64,000 nucleotides of DNA from Actinomadura sp. DC4. GTDB taxonomy: Bacteria > Actinomycetota > Actinomycetes > Streptosporangiales > Streptosporangiaceae. The position numbers and the translations under genes are program-made. The notes beneath the pieces are model-generated. The model worked only from the letters and a program-made list of their open reading frames with translations, searched no databases and was not told the origin of the DNA. Below, one piece after another: positions 44,889-52,595 of the stretch (position 1 is its first letter; each line of letters begins with the position of its first letter). The stretch lies in assembly GCF_030406325.1 (NCBI RefSeq), contig NZ_JAUEQY010000007.1, positions 1-64,000 of the forward strand, in the 5' to 3' direction.

Positions 44889-45943
44889 TCGTTGAGCTTC
44901 GGGGTGGCGACGGCGTAGTCGACCCAGTTGAACGACTTGTAGACGTCCGGGCCGTGCTTGATCTTGTCGTCGAACGCCGTGCTGTACTGGATCTTGTCGT
45001 TCGAGCCGGCGTACCAGTTGCCCTCGGCGAACGGCTTCTGGTGCACCGGGTCGCTCAGGTAGTCGAGGAACTTGTAGGCCAGGTCGCTCTTCTTGGTCCC
45101 GGCCGTCAGGAAGTAGCTGCTGAGCGCGCCGACGGCACCGGACTTGGGGTAGGTGAACCCGACCTTGGTGCCGGTCTGGGCCATGGCGAAGGCCCGCCCG
45201 TCCCAGTACGGCACCACCCACGCGTCGCCGTTCTGTACGGCGGTCTGCACCGCGGTCGCGTTCGCCGGGTAGGAGGACACACAGCCCTTCAGCCTCTTCA
45301 GCTGCGTGAACGCCCGGTCGACGGCGGCGGGGTCGGACAGCTTCCCGCCCTCGCTGCGGACCAGCGCGCTGAAGAACTCCAGGCCGGGGTTGTAGGTGAG
45401 GGGCGGCAGCGCGACGTGACCGCAGTACTGCCTGTCGAAGATGTCCTGCCAGTCGGCCGGCGTCTGCTTGATCTTGTCCGTACGGTAGAGCAGCCCGGTC
45501 GAGCCGATGGTGAGCGGGACGCCGTACTGCGCGCCGGAGAGGTTGTCCACCTGCGTCTGCACCGGGTCGAGCTCGCTCCAGTGGGGCAGCTTTCCGGTGT
45601 CCAGCGGCTGGAGGAGCTTGGCGGCGGCGGCCGGGCGGGCCGCGTCGGGGGTGAACACGACGAGGTCGAACGGCGGGTTCTCACCGCCCGAGGCCCGCAG
45701 CTTGGTGAGCCACTCGGCGTTGGCGCCCGGGACGAGGTTCACCTTGGCCCCGGTGTCGTGCTCGAACGGCTCGACGAACGACTTCTTGAACAGGTCCTCC
45801 CACGGCCCGGCGAACACGGTGACGGTGATCGCGTTCCCGTTCTTGGCCGAACCGCCGGTGTCCGCCGTGTCCACCCCGCACGCCGCGGTCGCCAGCAGCG
45901 CCACCGCGCCGATCGAGGCGGCCAGCGCCGATCGTCTTCTCAC
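44855..45943 (-). CDS. Extracytoplasmic substrate-binding lipoprotein of the importer
   Basis: The 362-residue product starts at the GTG at 45943, behind GGAGGAAC; the ORF upstream of it is not supported. The N-terminus has two or three Arg, then a hydrophobic stretch ending LLATAACG, a lipobox-like site with Cys near 22. The body is a type II periplasmic-binding fold of the spermidine/putrescine class (FAGPWEDLFKKSFVEPFEHD; LTIGSTGLLYRTDKI; YGVPLTIGSTG; FLDYLSDPVHQKPFAEGNWY). This is the first gene of the operon and gives it specificity. The ligand is unknown, but the downstream hydrolases point to a hydantoin, lactam or acyl amide rather than a polyamine. Confidence 0.93.
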   Translation of the reverse strand: MRRRSALAASIGAVALLATAACGVDTADTGGSAKNGNAITVTVFAGPWEDLFKKSFVEPFEHDTGAKVNLVPGANAEWLTKLRASGGENPPFDLVVFTPDAARPAAAAKLLQPLDTGKLPHWSELDPVQTQVDNLSGAQYGVPLTIGSTGLLYRTDKIKQTPADWQDIFDRQYCGHVALPPLTYNPGLEFFSALVRSEGGKLSDPAAVDRAFTQLKRLKGCVSSYPANATAVQTAVQNGDAWVVPYWDGRAFAMAQTGTKVGFTYPKSGAVGALSSYFLTAGTKKSDLAYKFLDYLSDPVHQKPFAEGNWYAGSNDKIQYSTAFDDKIKHGPDVYKSFNWVDYAVATPKLNEWQQRWNQIFS

Positions 45944-46174
45944 GTCTGTTCCTCCTTGCACGACCCGGGCCGGTGACCACGCGCGTCGTGACAAGGCCCG
46001 GCGGCCCTGTGGGAGGGCTCGGCCGCACAATCCGCGCTTGTCGCCGTGTCCGGTTCGACGACCATGTCCTCACCCGGAGCACCCCACCGCGGTCGGAGGG
46101 TTGCCGCCCAGCAAGCCGGGGCTTGACGCTGGAACTCGTGACGCCAGGGACGTTACCAGACAAAACCGGTCGTA
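45944..46174. other. Upstream region of the importer operon
   Basis: No gene or fossil is recognisable here. The GGAGGAAC ribosome site of the lipoprotein gene is at the left end. The minus strand has a TTGTCA near 46008-46013 as a weak -35 candidate. I find no operator or RNA structure. Confidence 0.4.
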
Positions 46175-46360
46175 TTAATCAGCAGTGGCGAGCGCCACAC
46201 CTGCTGACCTGCTCGTTACCGGCGCGACCCACGCCGCCCACAGCGCCGCGTAGGCGCCGCTGGCGTCCGCAGGTGCTCGTGGTCGCCCTGTTCGGCGAGG
46301 CGGCCGTCCTCCATGACGACGTCGGCATGGGCGGCCTGGCGGGTCGCCCCCGGGCGACCT
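46175..46360 (-). pseudogene. C-terminal remnant of an ABC transporter ATPase
   Basis: The minus strand spells the end of an ABC exporter nucleotide-binding domain: HADVVMEDGRLAEQGDHEHL, then after a one-base shift ASGAYAALWAAWVAP. This is the usual sequence after the switch His of ABCB-type exporters. Nothing upstream (Walker A, signature, membrane part) is recognisable to 46605, so only the tail survives. Confidence 0.55.
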
Positions 46361-46605
46361 GGCGGGCGGCGTGGTCGACGGCGGCGTCGTCCTCGCCGAC
46401 CTCGGCGTGCGCTTCGGCAGGCCGCGATCACCGGCCGCGCCTCGATCCTCGACCGTTACCTGGCGGAAACCCGATGACCGCGGCCGCGTGTACAACGGCG
46501 GGAGAACCGTTCATCGCACCATGGCGTAACCCCGGCGCGCCGTGTGACCATGGCAGTCGGCCCCCGGTGATTCTGCATTCCTGACCCCTGGATACGGAGC
46601 GCCCC

Positions 46606-47907
46606 ATGAAGAGCCTCGCGCAACATTCCGACTTATTGGTCGCGGCCGTAATGGCCGATATCGCCATTGTCTTGGTGGTGGGAGCGGTCCTCGGCCGCCT
46701 GGTCCGCCATCTGCGGCAGCCACCGGTCATCGGCGAGATCATCGCCGGTATCGCGCTCGGGCCCAGCCTGCTCGGGCTCTTCCCGGGCAACCCCACCGCG
46801 CACATCTTCCCCGTCGAGGCGCGGCCCTATCTCTCGGCCATCGCCCAGGTCGGGCTCCTGGTCTTCATGTTCGGCATCGGCTGGGAGTTCGACCGGCGGC
46901 TCCTGAGCGGGCGGCGCGGCGCGGCCGGCGCGGTCTCGATCAGCTCGATCGCGCTGGCCTTCGGCCTCGGCGTCGCCCTGGCGACGCTGCTGTACTCCCA
47001 CCACGACAGCGTGAAGGGCCACCACACCTCGTTCACGGCGTTCGCACTGTTCATGGGCGCGGCGATGTCCATCACCGCGTTCCCCGTGCTCGCCCGGATG
47101 CTGACCGAGCACCGCATGATGGGCACCCGCGTCGGCGCTCTCGCACTGGCCAGCGCGGCCGTCGACGACGTGCTCGCGTGGTGCCTGCTCGCGCTGACCG
47201 CGGCGATCGTCACCGCCAACGGCGCCACCGGGCACATGGTGCAGATCGCCGTCCTGGCGGCGATCTACGTGGCGGTCATGGCGCTGGCCGTGCGCCCGCT
47301 GCTGGCCTTCATGACCCGCAGATGGATCACCGACCGGGTGCCACCGGTGTACGTCATCATGCTCGTCGCGGGACTCTTCCTGTCCTCTTATGCCACGACG
47401 TGGATCGGCATTCACGCCATTTTCGGCGCCTTCGCCTTCGGCTTCGTCATGCCGCGCGAGCCGTTCACGATACTCGCCGACGGCGTCAAGCGGCCGTTCG
47501 ACGGAATCAGCATGGTGCTACTTCCGGTCTTTTTCATCGTTACCGGACTTAACGTCGACATCAGTGGCATTTCCGGTCGCGGTTTCGTCGAACTGGCCGC
47601 GATCATTATCGTCGCCTGTGCCGGAAAGATGATCGGCGCGACGATCCCCGGAAGACTCACGGGAATGCCGTGGCGTGAGGCCGGCACTCTGGGCCTGCTG
47701 ATGAACACCCGCGGCCTGACCGAGCTGATCATCCTCAACGTCGGCGTCGGCCTCGGCGTCCTCGACGGCCAGATGTTCACGATGATGGTCGTGATGGCCC
47801 TGGTCACGACGGCCCTGGCCGGCCCGCTCCTGCCGAACGCCCCCGCGTCGCCGGCCGAACTGGCCGACCTCCGCTCCGAACGGGCGGGCGAGCCCCAGGC
47901 GGTGTAG
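46606..47907 (+). CDS. CPA2-family cation/proton antiporter
   Basis: The product is 433 residues with 11-13 hydrophobic helices. VIGEIIAGIALGPSLLGLFP near 43-62, VGLLVFMFGIGWEFD, and ASAAVDDVLAWCLLALTAAI with the conserved Asp-Asp pair (ion-binding) identify the Na+/H+ exchanger (KefB/NhaS3) family. LLMNTRGLTELIILNVGV is the typical C-terminal half motif. It lacks the TrkA-N domain of KefB. It moves monovalent cations against protons for pH and osmotic balance. A GGAG ribosome site lies seven bases before the ATG. It precedes the general-stress genes at 48-51 kb. Confidence 0.94.
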   Translation: MKSLAQHSDLLVAAVMADIAIVLVVGAVLGRLVRHLRQPPVIGEIIAGIALGPSLLGLFPGNPTAHIFPVEARPYLSAIAQVGLLVFMFGIGWEFDRRLLSGRRGAAGAVSISSIALAFGLGVALATLLYSHHDSVKGHHTSFTAFALFMGAAMSITAFPVLARMLTEHRMMGTRVGALALASAAVDDVLAWCLLALTAAIVTANGATGHMVQIAVLAAIYVAVMALAVRPLLAFMTRRWITDRVPPVYVIMLVAGLFLSSYATTWIGIHAIFGAFAFGFVMPREPFTILADGVKRPFDGISMVLLPVFFIVTGLNVDISGISGRGFVELAAIIIVACAGKMIGATIPGRLTGMPWREAGTLGLLMNTRGLTELIILNVGVGLGVLDGQMFTMMVVMALVTTALAGPLLPNAPASPAELADLRSERAGEPQAV

Positions 47908-47941
47908 TGCGCGTGACCGTGTCGCCGTCCGTCGATCTGGG

Positions 47942-47962
47942 GTGTGAAGGGACCCCTCACAC
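47942..47962. terminator. Imperfect palindrome between convergent genes
   Basis: GTGTGAAGGGACCCCTCACAC folds as a hairpin with a few mismatches between the antiporter stop and the end of the small membrane gene. It is a candidate bidirectional terminator. Confidence 0.4.
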
Positions 47963-47993
47963 GAACGCCTCGGGGGCGGAAGGACCACGACGT

Positions 47994-48122
47994 TCACCGC
48001 CATGCCGGCGAGGGCGCCGACGGCACGATCAGGACCAGGCCGAGCCCGTTGCGACCGAGAAGCCGGCCGATCAATCCCGCGATCAGCACGCCCGCGATCA
48101 CCGCGGTCTTGGCGATGTGCAT
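47994..48122 (-). CDS. Small membrane protein, possibly frameshifted
   Basis: The 42-residue frame starts at the ATG at 48122: MHIAKTAVIAGVLIAGLIGR, then GRNGLGLVLIVPS. It ends early in PAWR. A one-base shift near 48015 would continue it as VGALAGMAVNVVVLPPPRR, a second hydrophobic segment. So an intact ancestor was probably a two-helix GlsB/YeaQ-like membrane protein of about 65 residues. No clear ribosome site. Its functional status is doubtful. Confidence 0.4.
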   Translation of the reverse strand: MHIAKTAVIAGVLIAGLIGRLLGRNGLGLVLIVPSAPSPAWR

Positions 48123-48164
48123 GCTGTCGCTCCGATGAAAGGACGGCGCATCGCGGCGGCGCAG

Positions 48165-48188
48165 GTGTCATCGGGCCTCAGCGGGTAG
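48165..48188 (+). promoter_or_regulatory. SigB-like promoter upstream of chaB
   Basis: GTGT (48165-48168), 14 bases, then GGGTAG (48183-48188) matches the stress sigma pattern GNNT-N14-16-GGGTAC/T at nearly all fixed positions. It lies 35 bp before the ChaB start and beside a SigB/F-type sigma gene. Confidence 0.55.
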
Positions 48189-48222
48189 GTCTCGCCACAG
48201 GTGACTGTGCGAAGGAGGGGAC

Positions 48223-48648
48223 ATGCCCAAGACCACGAAGAAGGGCACGGCGAAGCAGAGCGAGCTGCCCGCCACGATCAAGCGGTCGGACGCGAAGGCG
48301 CAGCGGACCTTCGCCAAGACGCACGACTCGGCCGTCGAGGAGTACGGCGAGGGCGAGCGGGCGAACCGCGTCGCCTACGCCGCGCTGAAGCACACGCACG
48401 AGAAGGTCGGCGATCACTGGGAGCCGAAGGACAAGGGGGCCAAGGGCCCTTCGGACGCGCAGGCGAGAGGAGGGCGGAACACCTCACGCGAGACGGCCGG
48501 CGGGGTGGACGCGAACGCCTCCAGGAAGCACCTGTACGACCTCGCCAAGCGGATGGAGATCCCGGGCCGCTCGCAGATGAGCAAGGACGAGCTCGTCAAG
48601 GCGCTGCAGAAGGCCAACGACCGGGCGACCGCCAGGGCCCGCTCCTGA
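48223..48648 (+). CDS. chaB: ChaB-domain protein with SAP/Rho-N-like tail
   Basis: The 141-residue product has a ChaB domain (about 14-70): LPATIKRSDAKAQRTFAKTH and ANRVAYAALKHTHEKVGDHW. A charged linker leads to a short SAP/Rho-N-like helical hairpin (YDLAKRMEIPGRSQMSKDEL). The N-terminus is Lys-rich. ChaB was named for a link to a cation antiporter in E. coli; a CPA2 antiporter lies 315 bp away here. In actinomycetes such genes belong to stress regulons, and a SigB-like promoter precedes this one. Confidence 0.92.
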   Translation: MPKTTKKGTAKQSELPATIKRSDAKAQRTFAKTHDSAVEEYGEGERANRVAYAALKHTHEKVGDHWEPKDKGAKGPSDAQARGGRNTSRETAGGVDANASRKHLYDLAKRMEIPGRSQMSKDELVKALQKANDRATARARS

Positions 48649-48666
48649 TCCACGGGCCCGCAGCGG

Positions 48667-49440
48667 TCAGGCGTCTTGGAGTAGCTGGGTGCGCAGGCGG
48701 GCCAGGGTCCGGGTGATGAGCCGGGAGACGTGCATCTGCGACATGCCGAGCAGGTCCGCGATCTCCGCCTGGGTCTTGTTCCCGTAGAAGCGGTGCAGCA
48801 TGATCGAGCGCTCGCGGGCCGGCAGGCCCTCCAGCAGCGGGCGCAGGGTGTTGCGGTCCAGGACCGTCTCCAGGTCGGGGTCGTCGTCCCCGATGAGATC
48901 GCCGAGGGAGGACGTGTCCTGGTCGTCGCTGACCGGGACGTCCAGCGACATGGGCTGGTACGCGTCGGTGGCGCCGAGCGTCTCGATGGTCTCCTCCTCG
49001 CTGATCCCGAGAAGCGCGGAGATCTCCGGGACCGTCGGCGGGCGGCCGTGCTCGTGCACGAAGTCCTGCCGCGCGGTGCGCAGAGCGAGGCGGAGTTCCT
49101 GGAGGCGGCGCGGCATGCGCATGGACCAGGTGTGGTCTCTGAAGTGCCGTTTGACCTCGCCGGTCACCGTGGGCATGGCGAACGACAGGAAACGTCCGCC
49201 GTACGCCGCGTCGTACCGGTTGATCGCCTTGACCAGGCCGAGCATCGCGGCCTGTTCGACGTCTTCCCTGGACTCGCCGTGGCCCGTGTAGCGGCGGACG
49301 ATGTGGCGGACGAGCGGGATGTGCATCCGTACGAGCTCGGAACGAATCCGCTCCCAGCGGGCGTCTTCCGGAGACAGGCTCGTGAGCTCGTGAAGAAGCT
49401 CTTCGGCGCGGCCATCGTCATAGGCGTCGTGCGTGGGCAT
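48667..49440 (-). CDS. SigB/SigF-type general stress sigma factor
   Basis: The 257-residue group 3 sigma factor starts at the ATG at 49440, behind GAGGAGT. Regions 2 (LVRHIVRRYTGH...DVEQAAMLGLVKAINRYD), 3 (MRMPRRLQELRLALRTARQD) and 4 (FYGNKTQAEIADLLGMSQMH) are all present. It belongs to the SigB/F/G family controlled by partner switching. The next genes upstream on the same strand encode a SpoIIE phosphatase and a STAS antagonist, but no anti-sigma kinase is adjacent. A candidate target promoter lies at 48165-48188. Confidence 0.94.
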   Translation of the reverse strand: MPTHDAYDDGRAEELLHELTSLSPEDARWERIRSELVRMHIPLVRHIVRRYTGHGESREDVEQAAMLGLVKAINRYDAAYGGRFLSFAMPTVTGEVKRHFRDHTWSMRMPRRLQELRLALRTARQDFVHEHGRPPTVPEISALLGISEEETIETLGATDAYQPMSLDVPVSDDQDTSSLGDLIGDDDPDLETVLDRNTLRPLLEGLPARERSIMLHRFYGNKTQAEIADLLGMSQMHVSRLITRTLARLRTQLLQDA

Positions 49441-49572
49441 GCCGGTACTCCTCGAATCGTGGAGGGCGGGTCGGATGACCCGCTGACGGCAGGGCGGCGT
49501 CGTTGCCCAAGCACTACTCACATGATCGACCTCCGTGGCGTGAAACGCAACACGGCGGGCACTACCCCTTGG

Positions 49573-50787
49573 TCACGGTGTTCGCCGCAGGGCCAGCAGG
49601 GCGACATCGTCGGGTACGGCCTCGCGGCCGACCAGCTCCGCCATCACCGTGGCGCAGACCGCGTCGGGCGGCCCGGGCCGGACCGCGTCGCACAGCCGGG
49701 CGAGGTTCGTCTCGATCGTGGTGTCCCGCCGCTCGATGAGCCCGTCCGTGTAGAGGCACAGCACGGCCTCCGGCGGGATCTCCACCGTCGTCGACCGGCG
49801 CCGCGGATATTCGTCGAGGCCGATCAGCAGCCCCGGGGCGACCTCCAGCAGGGCGCCGACGCTCCCCGGCGCGGCGAGCACCGGAGGCCAGTGACCGGCC
49901 GAGGCGATCCGCGCCCACCGCAGCCGCGGGTCGCAGACCGCGTACAGCACGGTCGCCATGACACCGGGCTCGAAGTGCTGCATCTTGCGGTCGAGCTTGT
50001 CGAGCACCAGCGCCGGATCGTCGGACTCCATCGCGTACGCGCGGAGCACGCTGCGCATCCGCCCCATGATCACGGCCGCGCGCAGGCCCTGCCCGGCCAC
50101 GTCCCCCATCACCACGCCCAGCTCGCCGGACGGCAGCGTGAACACGTCGTACCAGTCTCCGCCGACGACCGACGTGCCCGGGCTGTAGCGGGCGGCCATG
50201 TCGACGCCGGGAATCGACGGGAGCTCCGAGGGCACCAGGCTGCGCTGTAGCTCGCGGACCGCCGAGCGTTCGGCGGCGGTACGGAGCGAGTGCGCCGCCA
50301 TCGCGGCACGGTCGGCCGCGAGCTGCAGGAACTCCACATCTTCGGCGATGAACCGGCGGGTGGTCAGCGTGCCGACGTGCAGGACGCCCAGCAGGTCGCC
50401 GCCCACGAGCAGCGGGGTGCCGAGCAGCGAACGGACGCCTCGCTGCACGAGGAGGGGGTTGACCACGTTCGCGGCGTCGACGTTCTCGATGATCACCGGA
50501 CGGCGTTCGGCCGCGACGCGCCCCGCGAAACCCTTGCCCACCGAAACCTGGACGCTCTGGCGGACCTCCTCCTCGATCCCCCGGGCCGCGGTCGCCACCA
50601 GCCGCCGGCGCGAGTCGTCGAGCAGCAGCACGACGGCGGTGTCGACTCGCATGATCTCGCGTACGCGCTCCAGCATCTCGCCCAGCAGCGCCTCGTCGTC
50701 CATGTGCGCGAACGCGACATCCGTGATCGCCTGGATCTGCTGGAGCCTGACCTCGGCGGCGGCCGACAGCTCGGCGGGGGTCCTCAC
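49573..50787 (-). CDS. GAF-SpoIIE protein phosphatase (RsbU-like)
   Basis: The 404-residue product starts at the GTG at 50787. A GAF sensor domain (about 15-165) is followed by a PP2C/SpoIIE domain (about 175-400) with the metal-binding VVGGDWYDVF and VMGDVAGQGLRAA, then LYTDGLIERRDTT. Such phosphatases dephosphorylate STAS antagonists to free sigma factors. The STAS gene directly precedes it with 19 bp between, and the sigma gene follows 132 bp downstream. A TACGCT hexamer eight bases before the GTG could give it its own start. The GAF ligand is unknown. Confidence 0.93.
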   Translation of the reverse strand: MRTPAELSAAAEVRLQQIQAITDVAFAHMDDEALLGEMLERVREIMRVDTAVVLLLDDSRRRLVATAARGIEEEVRQSVQVSVGKGFAGRVAAERRPVIIENVDAANVVNPLLVQRGVRSLLGTPLLVGGDLLGVLHVGTLTTRRFIAEDVEFLQLAADRAAMAAHSLRTAAERSAVRELQRSLVPSELPSIPGVDMAARYSPGTSVVGGDWYDVFTLPSGELGVVMGDVAGQGLRAAVIMGRMRSVLRAYAMESDDPALVLDKLDRKMQHFEPGVMATVLYAVCDPRLRWARIASAGHWPPVLAAPGSVGALLEVAPGLLIGLDEYPRRRSTTVEIPPEAVLCLYTDGLIERRDTTIETNLARLCDAVRPGPPDAVCATVMAELVGREAVPDDVALLALRRTP

Positions 50788-50806
50788 GGCTACCAAGCGT
50801 ACGGTT

Positions 50807-51208
50807 TCAGCCGGCCGACGCCTGCTCGCCCGAGCGCCGGGCCCTCGAGACGACGGCGCCCCCGTCGCGGACGCCGCTGACGGCGGCGTCGGCGGTGTCG
50901 AACACCGCGACCGCGCGGATCAGCTGGGTCACCTGCAGGACGTGGCTGACCTGGGACGACGGAGCGGCGACGGCAAGCGAGCCGTCATAGGGCCGCAGCC
51001 GGTGCACCATGCCGACGAGCACGCCCAGGCCGATGGAGTCGATGAAGTCGACCCGGCTCAGGTCGAGCACGAACCGGTGATGCCCCTGGTCGACGAGACG
51101 GACCAGCGAGTCGCGCAGCCGCGGGGAGGTCTCGACGTCCATGGGGCCGCCGATCGTCAGGACGACGACGTCGTCGTCGGTCACCGAGGAGTCGATGTCG
51201 AGCTCCAT
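50807..51208 (-). CDS. STAS-domain anti-sigma factor antagonist (RsbV-like)
   Basis: The 133-residue product starts at the ATG at 51208, behind GGAGGT. The STAS fold spans about 5-110, with the phosphorylation loop DFIDSIGLGVLVGM, where Ser is the acceptor. A basic C-terminal tail follows (SRARRSGEQASAG). It is the likely substrate of the adjacent SpoIIE phosphatase and the partner of an unseen kinase. A second STAS gene lies at 27946. Confidence 0.92.
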   Translation of the reverse strand: MELDIDSSVTDDDVVVLTIGGPMDVETSPRLRDSLVRLVDQGHHRFVLDLSRVDFIDSIGLGVLVGMVHRLRPYDGSLAVAAPSSQVSHVLQVTQLIRAVAVFDTADAAVSGVRDGGAVVSRARRSGEQASAG

Positions 51209-51290
51209 GCAACCTCCAGCGGCTCGGCGCGTACTACGGAGTATTCGTACGCGCCCGCTGAGAATAGCCGACCGGTCCCGTTCTCCCCTT

Positions 51291-52529
51291 TCATTCCCGG
51301 CCGCGGGCAAGGGCGATGAGGCGATCGAGGATGCGGCCGCCGGCGGCGCGCAGGCCGTTGTGCTCGTACTCGTTCGTCAGCCACGGTCTCATCGTGGGAA
51401 TGAGCCGCGCGGTCTCCTCGGAGAAGGCGCGGTCCACGTAGGGGTCCTCGGCGTAGATGGCGGCGGCGCAGGGGACCTGGCAGTCGCGGAGGGCGTCGGC
51501 GTCGTAGAGCCGCGGCCACTCCCACTCGGCCAGGAGATGCGCCGCCTCACGTAGCGGCGCCAGTTCGCCGCAGTCGTCGAACATCCAGGGGAAGACGTGC
51601 TCTCCGGTGAGCAGCGTGGCGTCCTCGGCGAACTCGGCGGGCAGCGTGCGTTCGGCCGACCATCGGGTGGCGTGGCCGTCGGCGTAGGAGGCCTCGTGGA
51701 TCACGGTGTAGAGCGGATTGCGCCCGGAGAACGGGAGCGCCGCCTGGACGTCGTGGCCGAACGCGGGCGACGCAGGATCGCGTTCGAGCAGGTAGTGCAG
51801 GTGCTCGGCGCCGTCGCTCATGCCCAGCACGTTGCCGAGCTGCCGGAACCGGCGGGAGGTGAGCCGGTCGCCGTTCGGCAGCGTCACCCGGCCGCCGGCG
51901 AGCAGGTCGTGGAGCGCCAGGACCCGGTCGCGGTCGCCCGGATAGCGCCGGTAGTAGCGGCGGTTGCGTTCGAGCATGGACGTGTAAGTGGCCCGGTAGA
52001 TCTCGTCGGGATGGCGCTCCACCGGCGGCAGCCCGCCGGTGAACATCACCTCCCGCAGCGCGTGAGGCGCGCGCGACAGGTAGGTCAGGGCGCACAGGCC
52101 GCCGAAGGACTGGCCGAGCACGCTCCAGCGCTCCACCTCCATCGCGGCGCGGATGAACTCGGCGTCGGCCACGATCGTGTCGGCGCGGAAGTGCGCCAGG
52201 TAGCGCGCCTGCTCGTCGGGCGACATCCCGGGCAGCGTGCCGACCGGGGTGGACCGGCCGGTGCCGCGCTGGTCCAGCATCAGCACCCGGTAGTCGCGCA
52301 GCGCCCGGTCGAGCCAGCCGGGGCTGGTGGGCGACCTCGTCGGGCGGGGCGCCTCGTGTCCCGGGCCGCCCTGCAGGTACAGCAGATAGGGGCGGTCACG
52401 GCCGTCGGGATCGGCCACCTCCCGTACGAACACGGTGATCCGGTCCCCGTCGGGGAGTGAGTGGTCCAGCGGAACCTGGAACTCATGCTCCGTCAGGACC
52501 AGGCCTGGCGGGTGGACCGTGACACTCAT
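51291..52529 (-). CDS. Proline iminopeptidase-like alpha/beta hydrolase (S33)
   Basis: The 412-residue product starts at the ATG at 52529 with AAGGTGA upstream; a GTG at 52538 is a near alternative. It has the oxyanion motif YLQGGPGHEAPRP, VLMLDQRGTGRSTPVG, and the nucleophile elbow VLGQSFGGLCAL. The catalytic Asp and His are near EDPYVDRAF and YEHNGLRAAGG. S33 enzymes remove N-terminal proline or hydrolyse related amides. No signal peptide, so it is cytoplasmic. It stands between the stress module and a LuxR gene. Confidence 0.93.
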   Translation of the reverse strand: MSVTVHPPGLVLTEHEFQVPLDHSLPDGDRITVFVREVADPDGRDRPYLLYLQGGPGHEAPRPTRSPTSPGWLDRALRDYRVLMLDQRGTGRSTPVGTLPGMSPDEQARYLAHFRADTIVADAEFIRAAMEVERWSVLGQSFGGLCALTYLSRAPHALREVMFTGGLPPVERHPDEIYRATYTSMLERNRRYYRRYPGDRDRVLALHDLLAGGRVTLPNGDRLTSRRFRQLGNVLGMSDGAEHLHYLLERDPASPAFGHDVQAALPFSGRNPLYTVIHEASYADGHATRWSAERTLPAEFAEDATLLTGEHVFPWMFDDCGELAPLREAAHLLAEWEWPRLYDADALRDCQVPCAAAIYAEDPYVDRAFSEETARLIPTMRPWLTNEYEHNGLRAAGGRILDRLIALARGRE

Positions 52530-52595
52530 CGCGCTCACCTTCGACGTCGGACCGCTCCGGTCGCTCCAGTAAACCGGCCCCCGCCGACGGGGGCG

